Shown here: positions 48,761 through 58,157 of the stretch, one piece after another
Layout of the letters: every line of letters begins with the position of its first letter
Position numbering within the stretch: the stretch's first letter is position 1
NCBI GenBank assembly: GCA_019747815.1
Contig: JAIEQJ010000023.1
Coordinates: forward strand, 97,414 to 161,413
DNA: 64,000 nt
Direction of reading: 5' to 3'
Source: Hyphomonadaceae bacterium
GTDB lineage: Bacteria > Pseudomonadota > Alphaproteobacteria > Rhizobiales > Hyphomicrobiaceae
Translations under genes and position numbers: made by a program
Notes under the pieces: model-generated
What the model was told of the DNA's origin: nothing
Databases searched by the model: none
Seen by the model: the letters and a program-made list of their open reading frames with translations, nothing else

Positions 48761-50476
48761 TCAATTGCCGGCGCGCACAAACTTGACGGTGCGCCCCGCT
48801 TGCGACGGCACGACGCTGCGGCCCTTCACGTGCTGGGCCACCACATCCCAGATCGCGGGACCCTCGACATCCTCGTTGATCGATGCCCAGCCGGCAACAA
48901 CATAGTCCCGGCCTGCGTCGATCGGTGCACCCGATCGCAACAGGTGCATCGCGCTGATCCGCTCGCCCAGGGCGCGGTCGACATGAACCGTAAATCCCAT
49001 GCCGCCGACGCGCACCATGTCGCCGCCCTGCTGCAGATAGGGATCGGGATAGAACAGATTGTCGGCGACGCCCTCGAGCGTGGTCTTGATGGCCGCGCCG
49101 CTCATGACGGTGCGATACACCGCCGGATAGGTGATGGCGGTGGCGTTGTAGACGTCCTCCCAGGTGATCGGCTGTCCTGCCAGCAGCGTTGGCCCCCAGC
49201 GAAAGCCCGGCGAGAACGCGATCTCAGCATCGCGCTGGGCAAGCACGGCATCGCAAATGAGATCATCGAGCGTGCCGGCAAACGTGCCGCGCCGGTAGAG
49301 CAAGCCTTCGGTGCGCCCGAGCTCGCGCGTCAGCATCGCCTCGTGCGGCGCGCGAACGTCGGCGATCACCTGCGCCATGGCCGGGTCCGGTGTGATGGCG
49401 TCGGCCAGCACCGGTATCAAGGCATAGGCAAAGTCCTTCACCCTGCCGTTCTCGACCTCCAGGTCGAGGCGCGAGACGAACTTGCCGTTCGAGCCCGAGG
49501 CGATCAGCAGGGTGTTGCCGACCTGGATCGGGGCCGGCAGCGCATCGTGCGTGTGGCCGGTCAGGATGACATCGATGCCCTCGACGCGGCCGGCGAGCTT
49601 GCGGTCCACGTCGAAGCCGTTGTGCGACAGCAGAACCATCACCTCGGCGCCCTTGCGCCGAGCCGCCGCGACGGTCTTGCGCAGGCTGCTCTCGCGGATG
49701 CCGAACGACCACTCGGGGATCATCCAGCGCGGATTGGCAATTGGCGTATAGGGAAAAGCCTGCCCGATCACGGCTATATTCACGCCGCCCTTCTCGAAGA
49801 AGCGCAGGGCGTGAAAAACCGGCTCCTCGAAATCGGTATCGCGAACATTGCCGGCCAGGAACGGGATGCCGGCGCTTCCCGGCCGGTTCCGGGTGCCGAA
49901 AATCTCGGCGACCCGCTCCGCCCCCAGCGTGAACTCCCAGTGGCCGGTCGTTGCCTCGACGCCGAGGGCCTGCATCACCGCGACCATGTCGCCGCCCCTG
50001 GATTGCAACGCCGTGTACGAGCCCTGCAGCGAGTCGCCGCCATCGAGCAGCAGCACCCGCTCGGCGCCACGCTCGGCCCGGATCGCGTTGATGAGGGTCG
50101 CCACACGATCCATCCCGCCGACGCGGCCATAGCTCCGGGCCAGCGCCTCGAAATCGGCCGCCGTCAGCATGTAGGCGTCGAGCGAGGAGGCCGGAATGCC
50201 GAACGAGGACAGAAAGTCCTGCCCGACGAGGTGCGGCAGCTGGCCCCTCGCCTGGCCTACCCCCAGATTGAGCGAGGGCTCGCGAAAGTAGATCGGTTTG
50301 AGCTGGGCATGGCAGTCGGCCATGTGCAGGATGGTGAGTTGGCCCTTGGGGGCAAAACGCAACAGGTCTTCCTGGCTGAGCGCAGCCCGAGCGACGAGGC
50401 GCCCGAAATCTCCGCCAAGACCGGACACGGCCGCAGCCGCCGCTGTGATCTGCATGAATTCGCGACGCGAGATCAT
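48761..50476 (-). CDS. soxB: Thiosulfohydrolase SoxB
   Basis: SoxB cleaves the terminal sulfone of SoxY-bound sulfur as sulfate in periplasmic thiosulfate oxidation. From MISRREFMQIT it has 571 residues. The RREFMQ motif plus Ala-rich core is a Tat signal. The metallophosphoesterase part shows HMADCHAQLKPIYFREPS, LDGGDSLQGSYTALQSRGGD, the SoxB-specific TGHWEFTLG, and VILTGHTHDALPAP; the second half is the 5'-nucleotidase C-terminal domain. The IYFREPS segment and GHWEFT separate it from ordinary 5'-nucleotidases. soxX lies 89 bases upstream. Confidence 0.95.
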   Translation of the reverse strand: MISRREFMQITAAAAAVSGLGGDFGRLVARAALSQEDLLRFAPKGQLTILHMADCHAQLKPIYFREPSLNLGVGQARGQLPHLVGQDFLSSFGIPASSLDAYMLTAADFEALARSYGRVGGMDRVATLINAIRAERGAERVLLLDGGDSLQGSYTALQSRGGDMVAVMQALGVEATTGHWEFTLGAERVAEIFGTRNRPGSAGIPFLAGNVRDTDFEEPVFHALRFFEKGGVNIAVIGQAFPYTPIANPRWMIPEWSFGIRESSLRKTVAAARRKGAEVMVLLSHNGFDVDRKLAGRVEGIDVILTGHTHDALPAPIQVGNTLLIASGSNGKFVSRLDLEVENGRVKDFAYALIPVLADAITPDPAMAQVIADVRAPHEAMLTRELGRTEGLLYRRGTFAGTLDDLICDAVLAQRDAEIAFSPGFRWGPTLLAGQPITWEDVYNATAITYPAVYRTVMSGAAIKTTLEGVADNLFYPDPYLQQGGDMVRVGGMGFTVHVDRALGERISAMHLLRSGAPIDAGRDYVVAGWASINEDVEGPAIWDVVAQHVKGRSVVPSQAGRTVKFVRAGN

Positions 50477-50565
50477 GCGTTGCCTTTCATCGAGCGCCAG
50501 CCTGCTGCCGCAGGCGGATGCGTGCACACGAGCGGGGAGCTTAGCACAGGCCTATGAGCACAGGC

Positions 50566-51186
50566 CTACCGGTTCACCGGGCTGTCGGGCGCCATGACAT
50601 AGGCCACCAGGTCCTTGATCTGCTCAATTGTCAGGAACTTGCTGGCGCCCATGCGAGGCATATTCGCGCAGGGGATGGCGGCATGCGGGTTGTAGATCCG
50701 CTCATAAACCGCCCGGATCTCGGCGTCCGCATAGCGGCGGTTCTTGCCGTAGTCGAGCAGGCTGGGACCCAGAGTGCCGAAGCTCAGCTCCGTCTTGTCG
50801 AGCTGGTGGCAGGCATAGCAGTTGCCGCCGTTCTCCTGCCGCGGCGGATAGTCCGTGAACCGGCCACCGTAGCCGCTCTGGGCCAGCCGCTCGCCCTTCC
50901 TCCAGTCCCCCATCAGCTTGCCGTCGGCGGGATACTGGATCATCGCCCTCTCCCGCGCCAGGACGGCGTCGGCGATCGGCTTGGGCGGTGCGTTGCGGTA
51001 CGTGCTGCACACTTTCTGCGTCTCGTCCTGCACGAGCCGCACCTGCCAATCGGGCGCCGCCCGCGTCCAGCTTTCCCGGATGGCATCGTCGACGCTCACC
51101 GCGCGCCCCTCCGGCCTCCAGAGAAAGTAGGCGGCAGCCAGCGACAAACCCGCCGCGAGCGCAATGATGGCGTAATGGATCCGCAT
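50566..51186 (-). CDS. soxX: Sulfur oxidation c-type cytochrome SoxX
   Basis: SoxX is the monoheme partner of SoxA; together they link thiosulfate to the SoxY cysteine. The 206-residue product starts eight bases after soxA (MRIHYAIIALAAGL). A single N-terminal hydrophobic helix serves as signal or anchor. The heme site is NCYACHQL (CxxCH) and the axial Met is likely in ANMPRMGASKFL. The region between them has two more cysteines (KVCSTY, IPCANM). It lies in the conserved soxA-soxX order. Confidence 0.93.
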   Translation of the reverse strand: MRIHYAIIALAAGLSLAAAYFLWRPEGRAVSVDDAIRESWTRAAPDWQVRLVQDETQKVCSTYRNAPPKPIADAVLARERAMIQYPADGKLMGDWRKGERLAQSGYGGRFTDYPPRQENGGNCYACHQLDKTELSFGTLGPSLLDYGKNRRYADAEIRAVYERIYNPHAAIPCANMPRMGASKFLTIEQIKDLVAYVMAPDSPVNR

Positions 51187-51194
51187 GAGGCCGC

Positions 51195-52016
51195 CTAACG
51201 CTTGATCTGCGGCGCGGAGATGTCGCCGCCCTTGGCCTGATTGACGAGGAACATGGTCAGCGCGACCGTGACGGGGGAGCCGTAGTCGATCAGGGGCAGG
51301 CGCATCTGCCAGTAGCAATCGGCGATGCGGTGCTGCATGGTCATGACCGTGCCCTGCGACACGCGGTAGGCCGGCCACTCGCCAATCACCTTGCGGGCCG
51401 CCTCCGGCTTGCCGAGAAACGGCAGGCCCTGCAGCCGGATGCGCTTGCCGGACTCGGCGTGGCAGGTGGAGCACGAGAAATCCATCGGCCCCTGCCGGCG
51501 GAAGAACAGCGCCTCGCCCACAGCCAGCGCTTCGCGCGCCTTGGGATGCTCGAGCTGCGGGGCAAATTTCAAGCCGTTCGACTTGTTGGCGACATACGTC
51601 GCCAGGGCCTCCAACTCGCTGCCGGCCTGATTGGCCTTGGAATAGGGCCGCTTGATGATGTCGGCGCGCGCGAACCCCTGCAGCCGCTCGAGGCACCACA
51701 CCAGCCGTGTCTCCAGATCCATCACCCGGTCCGCGTCCCTGAAATAGCGCGGCAGCTCGGCGAAGGCGCCTTCAACCTTTCCCGGACCTTTGCCGAGATC
51801 GCACTGCTCCAGCGAGGCGTTCTTCGGTCCGCGCCTCTCCTTCCACAGCGCTTCGCCGCGATCGGCATCCAGCAACCCCGGGTTCGACCACGGATCGCCC
51901 TTCAGCATCTGGCGGTAGCGCTCCACCTCGCGCTCGGTGGCGTCGTCCTGCGCCGGGAGCGGAGTGGAGCCGATCAGCGTCAGCGCAACGGCCACGGTGC
52001 CCAACGCTCGGCGCAT
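51195..52016 (-). CDS. soxA: Sulfur oxidation c-type cytochrome SoxA (monoheme form)
   Basis: SoxA carries the active-site heme and cysteine that conjugate thiosulfate to SoxYZ. From MRRALGTVAVALTL it has 273 residues after GGAGGAGGCAAGG, a very good ribosome binding site; the signal peptide ends near PAQ. The heme site CSTCHAESGKRIRLQGLP and the active-site Cys motif RIADCYWQMRLP are both present. The N-terminal domain has two lone cysteines (EQCDLG, VWCLER) but no second CxxCH, so this is the monoheme type. It begins the sox run. Confidence 0.95.
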   Translation of the reverse strand: MRRALGTVAVALTLIGSTPLPAQDDATEREVERYRQMLKGDPWSNPGLLDADRGEALWKERRGPKNASLEQCDLGKGPGKVEGAFAELPRYFRDADRVMDLETRLVWCLERLQGFARADIIKRPYSKANQAGSELEALATYVANKSNGLKFAPQLEHPKAREALAVGEALFFRRQGPMDFSCSTCHAESGKRIRLQGLPFLGKPEAARKVIGEWPAYRVSQGTVMTMQHRIADCYWQMRLPLIDYGSPVTVALTMFLVNQAKGGDISAPQIKR

Positions 52017-52156
52017 CCTTGCCTCCTCCGGCTCTGAGCGCGCAGGTTGGGATCTCAAGCAGGGTCTGTCAATCCGATCGCGGCCGGCCGCCGTCCGCTC
52101 CCTTTGCAGTCACGGAAGCCGAGCCCGCGGCGAGGCTCTCCGGGAGCCTTGCCCGT

Positions 52157-53365
52157 CTAGCGCGCAGCCCGAACGAGGGCGGCAATGCCCGGCAGCTCGC
52201 GACCCTCGAGCCATTCGAGAAACGCCCCGCCGGCGGTGGAAACGTAGCTGAACGCGTCGGTGATGCCGGCCGCATTGAGGGCCGCGACGGTGTCGCCGCC
52301 ACCGGCCACCGAGGTGAGCCTGCCGGCCTTGGTGGCGGCCGCGGCCGCGCGCGCGAGCTTGAAGGTGCCCTCGCCGAAGGGGGCGATCTCGAAGGCGCCG
52401 AGCGGACCGTTCCAGAGCAGCGTGCTGCAGCGGCCGAGCACGTCGATATAGTGCGCCACCGCCTTGGGTCCGACATCCAGGATCATCTGATCCGCCGGCG
52501 TCTCAAGCACCGGGGCGACGCGCGCGGCGGCGCCGGCCTCAAGCTTGGCGGCAACCACCACGTCGGCCGGCAGCACGATCTCGCAGCCCTTCGCCTTGGC
52601 GGCGTGCATGATCTCGTGCGCGGTCGCGACGAAGTCGGGCTCTGCCAGCGAGTTGCCGATGCCGACACCCTGCGCCAGCAGGAACGTGTTGGCCATGCCG
52701 CCGCCGATGATGAGCTTGTCGACCTTGGCGACGAGATTGGTCAGCACCGGGATCTTGGTGGACACCTTGGCCCCGCCGATCACCGCCGCAACCGGCCGCT
52801 TCGGCGTGTCGAGCACGCTGCGCAGCGCGTCGATCTCCTCCATCAGCAGCGGCCCGGCATGGGAGGGCAGCAGCCGCGTGATGGCATCGGTCGAGGCATG
52901 TGCGCGGTGGGCGGTGGAGAACGCGTCGCTGATGAAGAGGTCGCCGAGCGCAGCCAGCGCCGCGGCAAACGCCGCATCGTTCTGCTCCTCGCCCTTGTGG
53001 AAGCGCAGGTTCTCCAGCACCGCAATGCCGCCGGGCTGCAGCGCCGCCACGGTCTTCTGCGCCGCCTCGCCGATGCAATCGGCGGCGAAGGCGACGGGCT
53101 TGCCGAGCAGCTGACCGAGCCTGTCGGCCACGGGCCGCAAGCTGAATTCGGCGGCGGGCGCCCCCTTGGGCCGGCCGAAATGCGAGATGACGATGACCTT
53201 GGCCCCGCGCCGCATCAGGTCCTGCAAGCCCGGCACGAGGCGTGCGAGCCGCGTCGCGTCCGTGACCCTGCCGTCTTTGATCGGAACGTTGAGATCGGCG
53301 CGAACGAGAACCCGCTTGCTTGCGACGTCGATGTCAGCGGCGGTCCTGAGCTTGTCGAGATCCAT
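52157..53365 (-). CDS. pgk: Phosphoglycerate kinase
   Basis: It interconverts 1,3-bisphosphoglycerate plus ADP and 3-phosphoglycerate plus ATP. From [13 protein letters not shown] it has 402 residues, the usual size. Family marks are LVRADLNVPIKDGRVTD, ISHFGRPKGAP, LENLRFHKGEE and the hinge/ATP site VAGGGDTVAAL. The start overlaps the tkt stop (TGATG), so the two are co-translated. The gap gene that commonly lies between them in Alphaproteobacteria is absent. Confidence 0.96.
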   Translation of the reverse strand: MDLDKLRTAADIDVASKRVLVRADLNVPIKDGRVTDATRLARLVPGLQDLMRRGAKVIVISHFGRPKGAPAAEFSLRPVADRLGQLLGKPVAFAADCIGEAAQKTVAALQPGGIAVLENLRFHKGEEQNDAAFAAALAALGDLFISDAFSTAHRAHASTDAITRLLPSHAGPLLMEEIDALRSVLDTPKRPVAAVIGGAKVSTKIPVLTNLVAKVDKLIIGGGMANTFLLAQGVGIGNSLAEPDFVATAHEIMHAAKAKGCEIVLPADVVVAAKLEAGAAARVAPVLETPADQMILDVGPKAVAHYIDVLGRCSTLLWNGPLGAFEIAPFGEGTFKLARAAAAATKAGRLTSVAGGGDTVAALNAAGITDAFSYVSTAGGAFLEWLEGRELPGIAALVRAAR

Positions 53366-55380
53366 CAACCTTGCACAACTCTCCTGGCCGTCTCCGCAAC
53401 CTTCAACGGCGTGATGCCGAAATGCTCGTACAGCTTGGCCGCCGGGGCGGAGGCCCCGAAACCCTCCATGCCGACGAATGCTCCCCGCTCGCCCAGCCAT
53501 CGCTCCCAGCCGAAGCCGACGGCCGCCTCGACGCCGACCCGGGGCGCCGTGCCGAGGGTCGCCTGGCGATAGCTGGCGGGCTGGGCCATGAACAGCTCCC
53601 ATGACGGCATGGACACGACGGCTGCGCGAATGCCTTCTGTTGCCAGGCGCTGGCGGGCTTCGATGGCGATGCTAACCTCCGAGCCGGTCGCCAGCAGGGT
53701 GACGTGGCGGGCCCCGCCTTCGGCTTCGGCCAGCACGTAGGCCCCCTTGGCCGACCGGTTCTCGCTTGTGGCCTCGGTCCGCAGCAGCGGCACGGCCTGG
53801 CGCGTCAGGGCCAGAATGGACGGCGTGTCACTGGCGGCCAGCGCCAGCTCCCAGCATTCGGCCGTCTCGATCGGATCGGCGGGGCGAAACACGTTGAGGT
53901 TCGGCATGGCGCGCAGGCTCGCCAGGTGCTCGACGGGCTGATGCGTGGGGCCGTCCTCGCCGAGGCCGATGGAATCGTGCGTCATGACATAGATCACACG
54001 CTGGCCCATCAGGGCGGAGAGGCGGATCGACGGCCGGCAATAGTCGGTGAAGACGAGGAAGGTGCCGCCGTAGGGAACGATGCCGCCGTGCAGGGCCATG
54101 CCGTTCATGGCCGCCGCCATCGCATGCTCGCGCACGCCGTAGTGGATGTAGTTGCCGGCAAAACTGCCGGGCGCCACGGCCGTGTGATGCTGGGTGCGCG
54201 TGCCATTGGAGCCCGTGAGGTCGGCCGAGCCGCCGATCAGGCTGGGCACGGCCGCAACGAGCTTCTCCAGCACCTTCTGCGAGGCCACGCGCGTGGCGAT
54301 CTTGGGCGGCGTCGCCAAAAATTCGCTCCTGATCTCGCCGATGGCCGCGGCGATGGCCTTGACGGCGCCGGCATCGATCGGATCGCCCAGCACGGCCGAC
54401 GGGGCCCCGCCCAACATGCCCGCCCGCTGCTCCCAGTCCTTGCGCTGGATGCTGCCGCGCGAGCCCGCCGCCCGCCACGCCGCCAGAACGCGCTCCGGCA
54501 CCTCGAAGGGCGCACTGGTCCAGCCGAGCCTCTCACGCGTGCCCTTGATCTCCTCCGCGCCCAGCGGCTCGCCATGCGTGGAGGCCCTGCCCTGCTTGGT
54601 CGGCGCCCCGTAGCCGATGATGGTCTTGCACGCGATCAGCGTGGGCTTGTCCGACGTGCGCGCGCCAGCGACGGCTGAGGCAATGGCAGCGGGATCATGA
54701 CCGTCGATCCGGACCGCATTCCAGCCCGAGGCGCGGAAGCGCACGACCTGATCGTCGGAGACGGAAAGCGAAGTCGCGCCATCGATCGAGATCTGGTTGT
54801 CGTCGAACAGCACGATCAGCTTGTTGAGCCTGAGATGGCCGGCAAGCGAGATGGCCTCCTGGCTGATGCCCTCCATCAGGCAGCCGTCGCCCGCAATCAC
54901 ATAGGTGAAGTGATCGACGACCGCGTCGCCGTGGCGGGCGTTGAGGAGCCGCTCCGCCAATGCCATGCCCACCGCATTGGCGAGGCCTTGTCCCAGCGGG
55001 CCGGTCGTGGTCTCGATGCCAGGCGCATGGCCGAACTCGGGATGGCCTGCGGTCTTGGAGCCGAGCTGGCGAAAATTGGCGAGCTCCTGCATCGACACGC
55101 CGGGAAATCCCGTCAGATGCAGAAGCGCATAGAGCAGCATCGAGCCGTGCCCGGCGGAGAGCACGAGGCGGTCGCGATCGGGCCAATCGGGGGCGGATGC
55201 GTCGAACTTCAAGAACTGCGAGACCAGCACGGTCGCCGCATCGGCCATGCCCATGGGCATGCCCGGATGCCCGGATTTGGCTTTCTCCACCGCATCCATG
55301 GCGAGCGCCCTGATGGCGTTGGCCATATCCCGATGCCTTGCGACGCTATCGATGTCCTGCTGCACAGCCGGCCTTTCCAT
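53365..55380 (-). CDS. tkt: Transketolase
   Basis: A thiamine-diphosphate enzyme of the pentose phosphate and Calvin cycles. The 671-residue product shows [20 protein letters not shown] near the N-terminus, the ThDP motif [20 protein letters not shown] to FDDNQIS, the central [19 protein letters not shown] and the C-terminal domain with [18 protein letters not shown]. The N-terminus [11 protein letters not shown] may be 18 residues too long, since Met 19 ([15 protein letters not shown]) is the usual family start. It precedes pgk on the same strand. Confidence 0.96.
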   Translation of the reverse strand: MERPAVQQDIDSVARHRDMANAIRALAMDAVEKAKSGHPGMPMGMADAATVLVSQFLKFDASAPDWPDRDRLVLSAGHGSMLLYALLHLTGFPGVSMQELANFRQLGSKTAGHPEFGHAPGIETTTGPLGQGLANAVGMALAERLLNARHGDAVVDHFTYVIAGDGCLMEGISQEAISLAGHLRLNKLIVLFDDNQISIDGATSLSVSDDQVVRFRASGWNAVRIDGHDPAAIASAVAGARTSDKPTLIACKTIIGYGAPTKQGRASTHGEPLGAEEIKGTRERLGWTSAPFEVPERVLAAWRAAGSRGSIQRKDWEQRAGMLGGAPSAVLGDPIDAGAVKAIAAAIGEIRSEFLATPPKIATRVASQKVLEKLVAAVPSLIGGSADLTGSNGTRTQHHTAVAPGSFAGNYIHYGVREHAMAAAMNGMALHGGIVPYGGTFLVFTDYCRPSIRLSALMGQRVIYVMTHDSIGLGEDGPTHQPVEHLASLRAMPNLNVFRPADPIETAECWELALAASDTPSILALTRQAVPLLRTEATSENRSAKGAYVLAEAEGGARHVTLLATGSEVSIAIEARQRLATEGIRAAVVSMPSWELFMAQPASYRQATLGTAPRVGVEAAVGFGWERWLGERGAFVGMEGFGASAPAAKLYEHFGITPLKVAETARRVVQG

Positions 55381-55505
55381 GCCACCCAGGCAAAGGCCCC
55401 TTCCCGGGCCAATGCGGGCGCAGAATTAGCCGGCCCAGCGCGGAACGTCTACCGGCTGGGTACCCGGCCGCGACACCATGCACAGCAGGCCTGGCCGGCC
55501 CAAGC

Positions 55506-56363
55506 CTAGCGATTGGCCTTGATGGGCGCGTACTGGGTCCAGTCGAACGTGCCCTGATCGCGCTCGTCGACGGCCTGCTTCCAGCCCTTTTCCTCGGCGC
55601 GGCGCTTGAAATTGAGGCCCTCGCGCGTGTGCCGGGTGATGCCGTCGAACAGGGTGGCGATCATCTGCGTGGTGTGCAGGCCCATGTTGGCGAGCGCCTG
55701 ATTGACCATCAGCTTCTGCATCATGAGCTGGTTCTGCGGCACCGAGGCCATGCGGTGCGCCAGCGCCTCCACCTCCTCGTCCAGCCGGTCAGAAGGCACC
55801 GCCTTCAGCACCAGACCCAGCTTTTCCGCCTCGCGCCCGTCGATCTTGTCGCCCGTGAACAGCATGCGCTTGGCCTTCTCGGGCCCCAGGCGATAGACCC
55901 ACATCGCCGTCGTCGGACAGCCCCACACGCGCACCGGCATGTAGCCGATGCGGGCGTCCTCGGCCATGATGATGAGATCGGAGCAGAGCGCGATGTCGGA
56001 GCCGCCGGCAACCGCGAAGCCGTGCACCTTGCAGATGACGGGCCGCTTGGAGCGGAACAGGCTCATGAACTGCTCGGTGTTGCGCATCATGAAGGCGTAG
56101 TCCTGCATCGGGTCCCAGGGCATGTCCTGGGTGTAGCGGTTGGTGCCGTCGGCCTCGGCGTAGTGCATGAGGTCGTAGCCGGCACAGAAGGCGGGCCCCG
56201 CGCCCGCCAGCACGATGACATGCACGGCCTCGTCGGCATCGGCGCGCTCAACCGCTGCCGCCAGCTCGCGCGGCAGATCATTGTCGATGGCGTTGAGAAC
56301 GTCGGGGCGGTTCAGCGTGATGCGGGCGATGCGCCCGTCGCGCTCGTAAAGCACTTTGGCCAT
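55506..56363 (-). CDS. Enoyl-CoA hydratase/isomerase family protein
   Basis: A 285-residue crotonase-fold protein from MAKVLYERDGRIARITLNRP. The oxyanion-hole segments are AFCAGYDLMHYAEADG and HGFAVAGGSDIALCSDLIIM. The usual second catalytic Glu position after the AGG(S/G) helix reads VRVWGCPTTAMW, without the clear Glu of a true enoyl-CoA hydratase, so the reaction may differ. An unusually long tail (KRRAEEKGWKQAVDERDQGT) follows. The substrate is unknown. Confidence 0.87.
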   Translation of the reverse strand: MAKVLYERDGRIARITLNRPDVLNAIDNDLPRELAAAVERADADEAVHVIVLAGAGPAFCAGYDLMHYAEADGTNRYTQDMPWDPMQDYAFMMRNTEQFMSLFRSKRPVICKVHGFAVAGGSDIALCSDLIIMAEDARIGYMPVRVWGCPTTAMWVYRLGPEKAKRMLFTGDKIDGREAEKLGLVLKAVPSDRLDEEVEALAHRMASVPQNQLMMQKLMVNQALANMGLHTTQMIATLFDGITRHTREGLNFKRRAEEKGWKQAVDERDQGTFDWTQYAPIKANR

Positions 56364-56489
56364 GGATGATCGCTCCTCGATTCCAGCGCTGGGGTGGATC
56401 CCGAGGAGCTTAAGGTCAATGGCGAGGGCCCGCACGCCCTAACTCGGCACCCGGGCGCGCCAGCCGGCCGCACTGGGCGCCGGCAGGCG

Positions 56490-56894
56490 TCAACTGTGGG
56501 ACCGCGTGGTCCGGTTCGTCTCTTCAAGCCGCGTCTGCATCGCCTGGGCTGCATCCTCCGCCATGGTCTTGCCGAGCTTGCTCAACTGCTCGAACTCGGA
56601 CTGGTAGTCGGTGACGGCGGTCTGGAAGAAATCGGTGTACACCCCATACATCTCCTGCACCGTCTTGCATGCGGCGAGCTGCTTGGGCATCGCGAAGTCT
56701 TCCTTCAGGCGACGGTTCACGAACGCGACCCAGTTCTTGTTCATCGTCGCGATGTTCTCGTAGACCTTGCCGTTCACGTCGGCCATCGCCGACAGCGCCG
56801 GCCGGTTCATCTCCATCAGAGCCTCGAGCCCAAACGGCAGCATCATGGGGGGGAAACCGTTGTCGGCCCGCCCATTCGTGGTCTTCTCAGCCAT
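56490..56894 (-). CDS. Phasin family protein
   Basis: A 134-residue protein from MAEKTTNGRADN. It is almost all helical with a phasin pattern: LEALMEMNRPALSAMADVNG, NWVAFVNRRLKEDFAM, and EQLSKLGKTMAEDAAQAMQ. Phasins coat polyhydroxyalkanoate granules; no PHA synthase gene is in the window. The frame opens 18 codons upstream, but that part has no phasin features. The call rests on helical pattern and size. Confidence 0.7.
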   Translation of the reverse strand: MAEKTTNGRADNGFPPMMLPFGLEALMEMNRPALSAMADVNGKVYENIATMNKNWVAFVNRRLKEDFAMPKQLAACKTVQEMYGVYTDFFQTAVTDYQSEFEQLSKLGKTMAEDAAQAMQTRLEETNRTTRSHS

Positions 56895-57049
56895 GCACGA
56901 ATTCTCCGCTGCTATATCGCCCCCGGGCGACTCTAAGTCGCGCGCCAAACATGCGCACGCATTTTCAAGTCACAATCACCTGATCCGGTTCCAAACGAAT
57001 CAAAATTCTGTGGATAACTTCGAAAACATCCCAGCGAGCATAATTGCGC

Positions 57050-57970
57050 TCAGCGTGTGTGTGCGACGTCGGCCTGGAATGCGTCGAGCTCGGCGCGGGA
57101 GGGCAGACCGGCACGCGCGCCGAGGCGCGTGCACTTGAGCGCAGCCGCAGCGGCAGCCAAGCGCGCGCGATCCTCGACGGCGAGGCCTTCGGCCAGCAGC
57201 AACGCGAACGTGCCGTGGAACGCATCGCCGGCTCCGGTAGTGTCGGTGACGCTCACGCTGAAGGCGGGAACATGGCCGTTGCCGCCGCCGCGCTCACGCC
57301 AGGTGTAGCCCTGGCTGCCGAGCGTGACCCCGGCATGCCTCACCCCGAACGAAAGGACGTGCTCCAGCCGCTCCGCATCGCTGCTGCCTGGAGCAAACTC
57401 GCGCAACGCAGGTGCCGAGAAGATCGCATGATCCGTGACCGTGAGCAGGCCCGACAGCGCCTCGCGCGCGCCGAGGTCGGCATCGAGGACGGTCGGCACG
57501 CCCGCCTTGCGCGCATGCGCGAATACGGCCCTGGCACCCTCCAGCCACCGCAAGTCGCCCAACACCACGTCCGCGTCCCGGATGCGCTCGAGCGGCAGCC
57601 AGCCGGTATCCGAGGGCATGCCGGCATCGCGCTGGCCGACGATCAGGCGCTCGCCCCTGTCGTCGACGATGATGGCCGAGGTGGAGGATCGCACACCCTC
57701 GAAGGACTGCACGTAGCGCACGTCCACGTGCTCGGCCTTGAGGCCGGCCCGGATCGTGTTGCCGGCGGCATCGTCGCCAGTCCGGCTCCACAGCTCCGCC
57801 TTGCCGCCGAGACGAGCAACGGCAACCGCGGCATTGGCGGCCATGCCTCCGCCCGCCTCGATGTATTCGAGCGCGCGCACCTTGGTCGGCTGCGGGGGAA
57901 ACGCCTCGATGCGGTAGATGCGATCGAGGGCCGCATGCCCGACACAAATGATCCGCTTGGGCTCAACCAT
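57050..57970 (-). CDS. PfkB-family carbohydrate kinase
   Basis: A 306-residue ribokinase-like sugar kinase. Signature 1 is GGGMAANAAVAVARLGGKAEL near residue 40 and signature 2 is DTTGAGDAFHGTFALLLAEG near residue 245, containing the catalytic Asp and anion hole. It could be a 2-keto-3-deoxygluconate, fructose or ribose kinase; no sugar uptake or dehydratase gene is adjacent to decide. Confidence 0.88.
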   Translation of the reverse strand: MVEPKRIICVGHAALDRIYRIEAFPPQPTKVRALEYIEAGGGMAANAAVAVARLGGKAELWSRTGDDAAGNTIRAGLKAEHVDVRYVQSFEGVRSSTSAIIVDDRGERLIVGQRDAGMPSDTGWLPLERIRDADVVLGDLRWLEGARAVFAHARKAGVPTVLDADLGAREALSGLLTVTDHAIFSAPALREFAPGSSDAERLEHVLSFGVRHAGVTLGSQGYTWRERGGGNGHVPAFSVSVTDTTGAGDAFHGTFALLLAEGLAVEDRARLAAAAAALKCTRLGARAGLPSRAELDAFQADVAHTR

Positions 57971-58077
57971 GGGTCAGATCGCCTTTCCAACCCTCACTAC
58001 ATCTTCACGCGGGCTGCACCTAAGATAACGATAGTTATTGCCATGCTTAACGAAAAGGCGGTTGCCCAGGAAGCTGG

Positions 58078-58130
58078 AAGTGCAAAATGCACTTTCCGCC
58101 CTGATCCGAATGCTCTGCCCCGCCGTACAC
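58078..58130 (+). promoter_or_regulatory. Candidate promoter region of the ECF sigma gene
   Basis: AAGTGCA-AAA-TGCACTT (58078-58094) is a perfect 7-base inverted repeat. Directly after it, TGATCC (58102-58107) and GTACAC 17 bases later resemble an ECF promoter; the known Rhodobacter RpoE -35 element is TGATCC, with TAAGA as its -10, which is not matched here. The site ends 27 bases before the sigma-factor ATG, consistent with autoregulation, but is a weak match. Confidence 0.3.
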
Positions 58131-58157
58131 CTTTGCTCGACGGCGCGGCATTCAGCT

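Noticed and set aside
50566..51699. Single 377-codon minus-strand protein covering soxX and part of soxA
   Set aside because: The upstream part is out of frame with soxA and has no SoxA residues; soxX starts at 51186 after the soxA stop.
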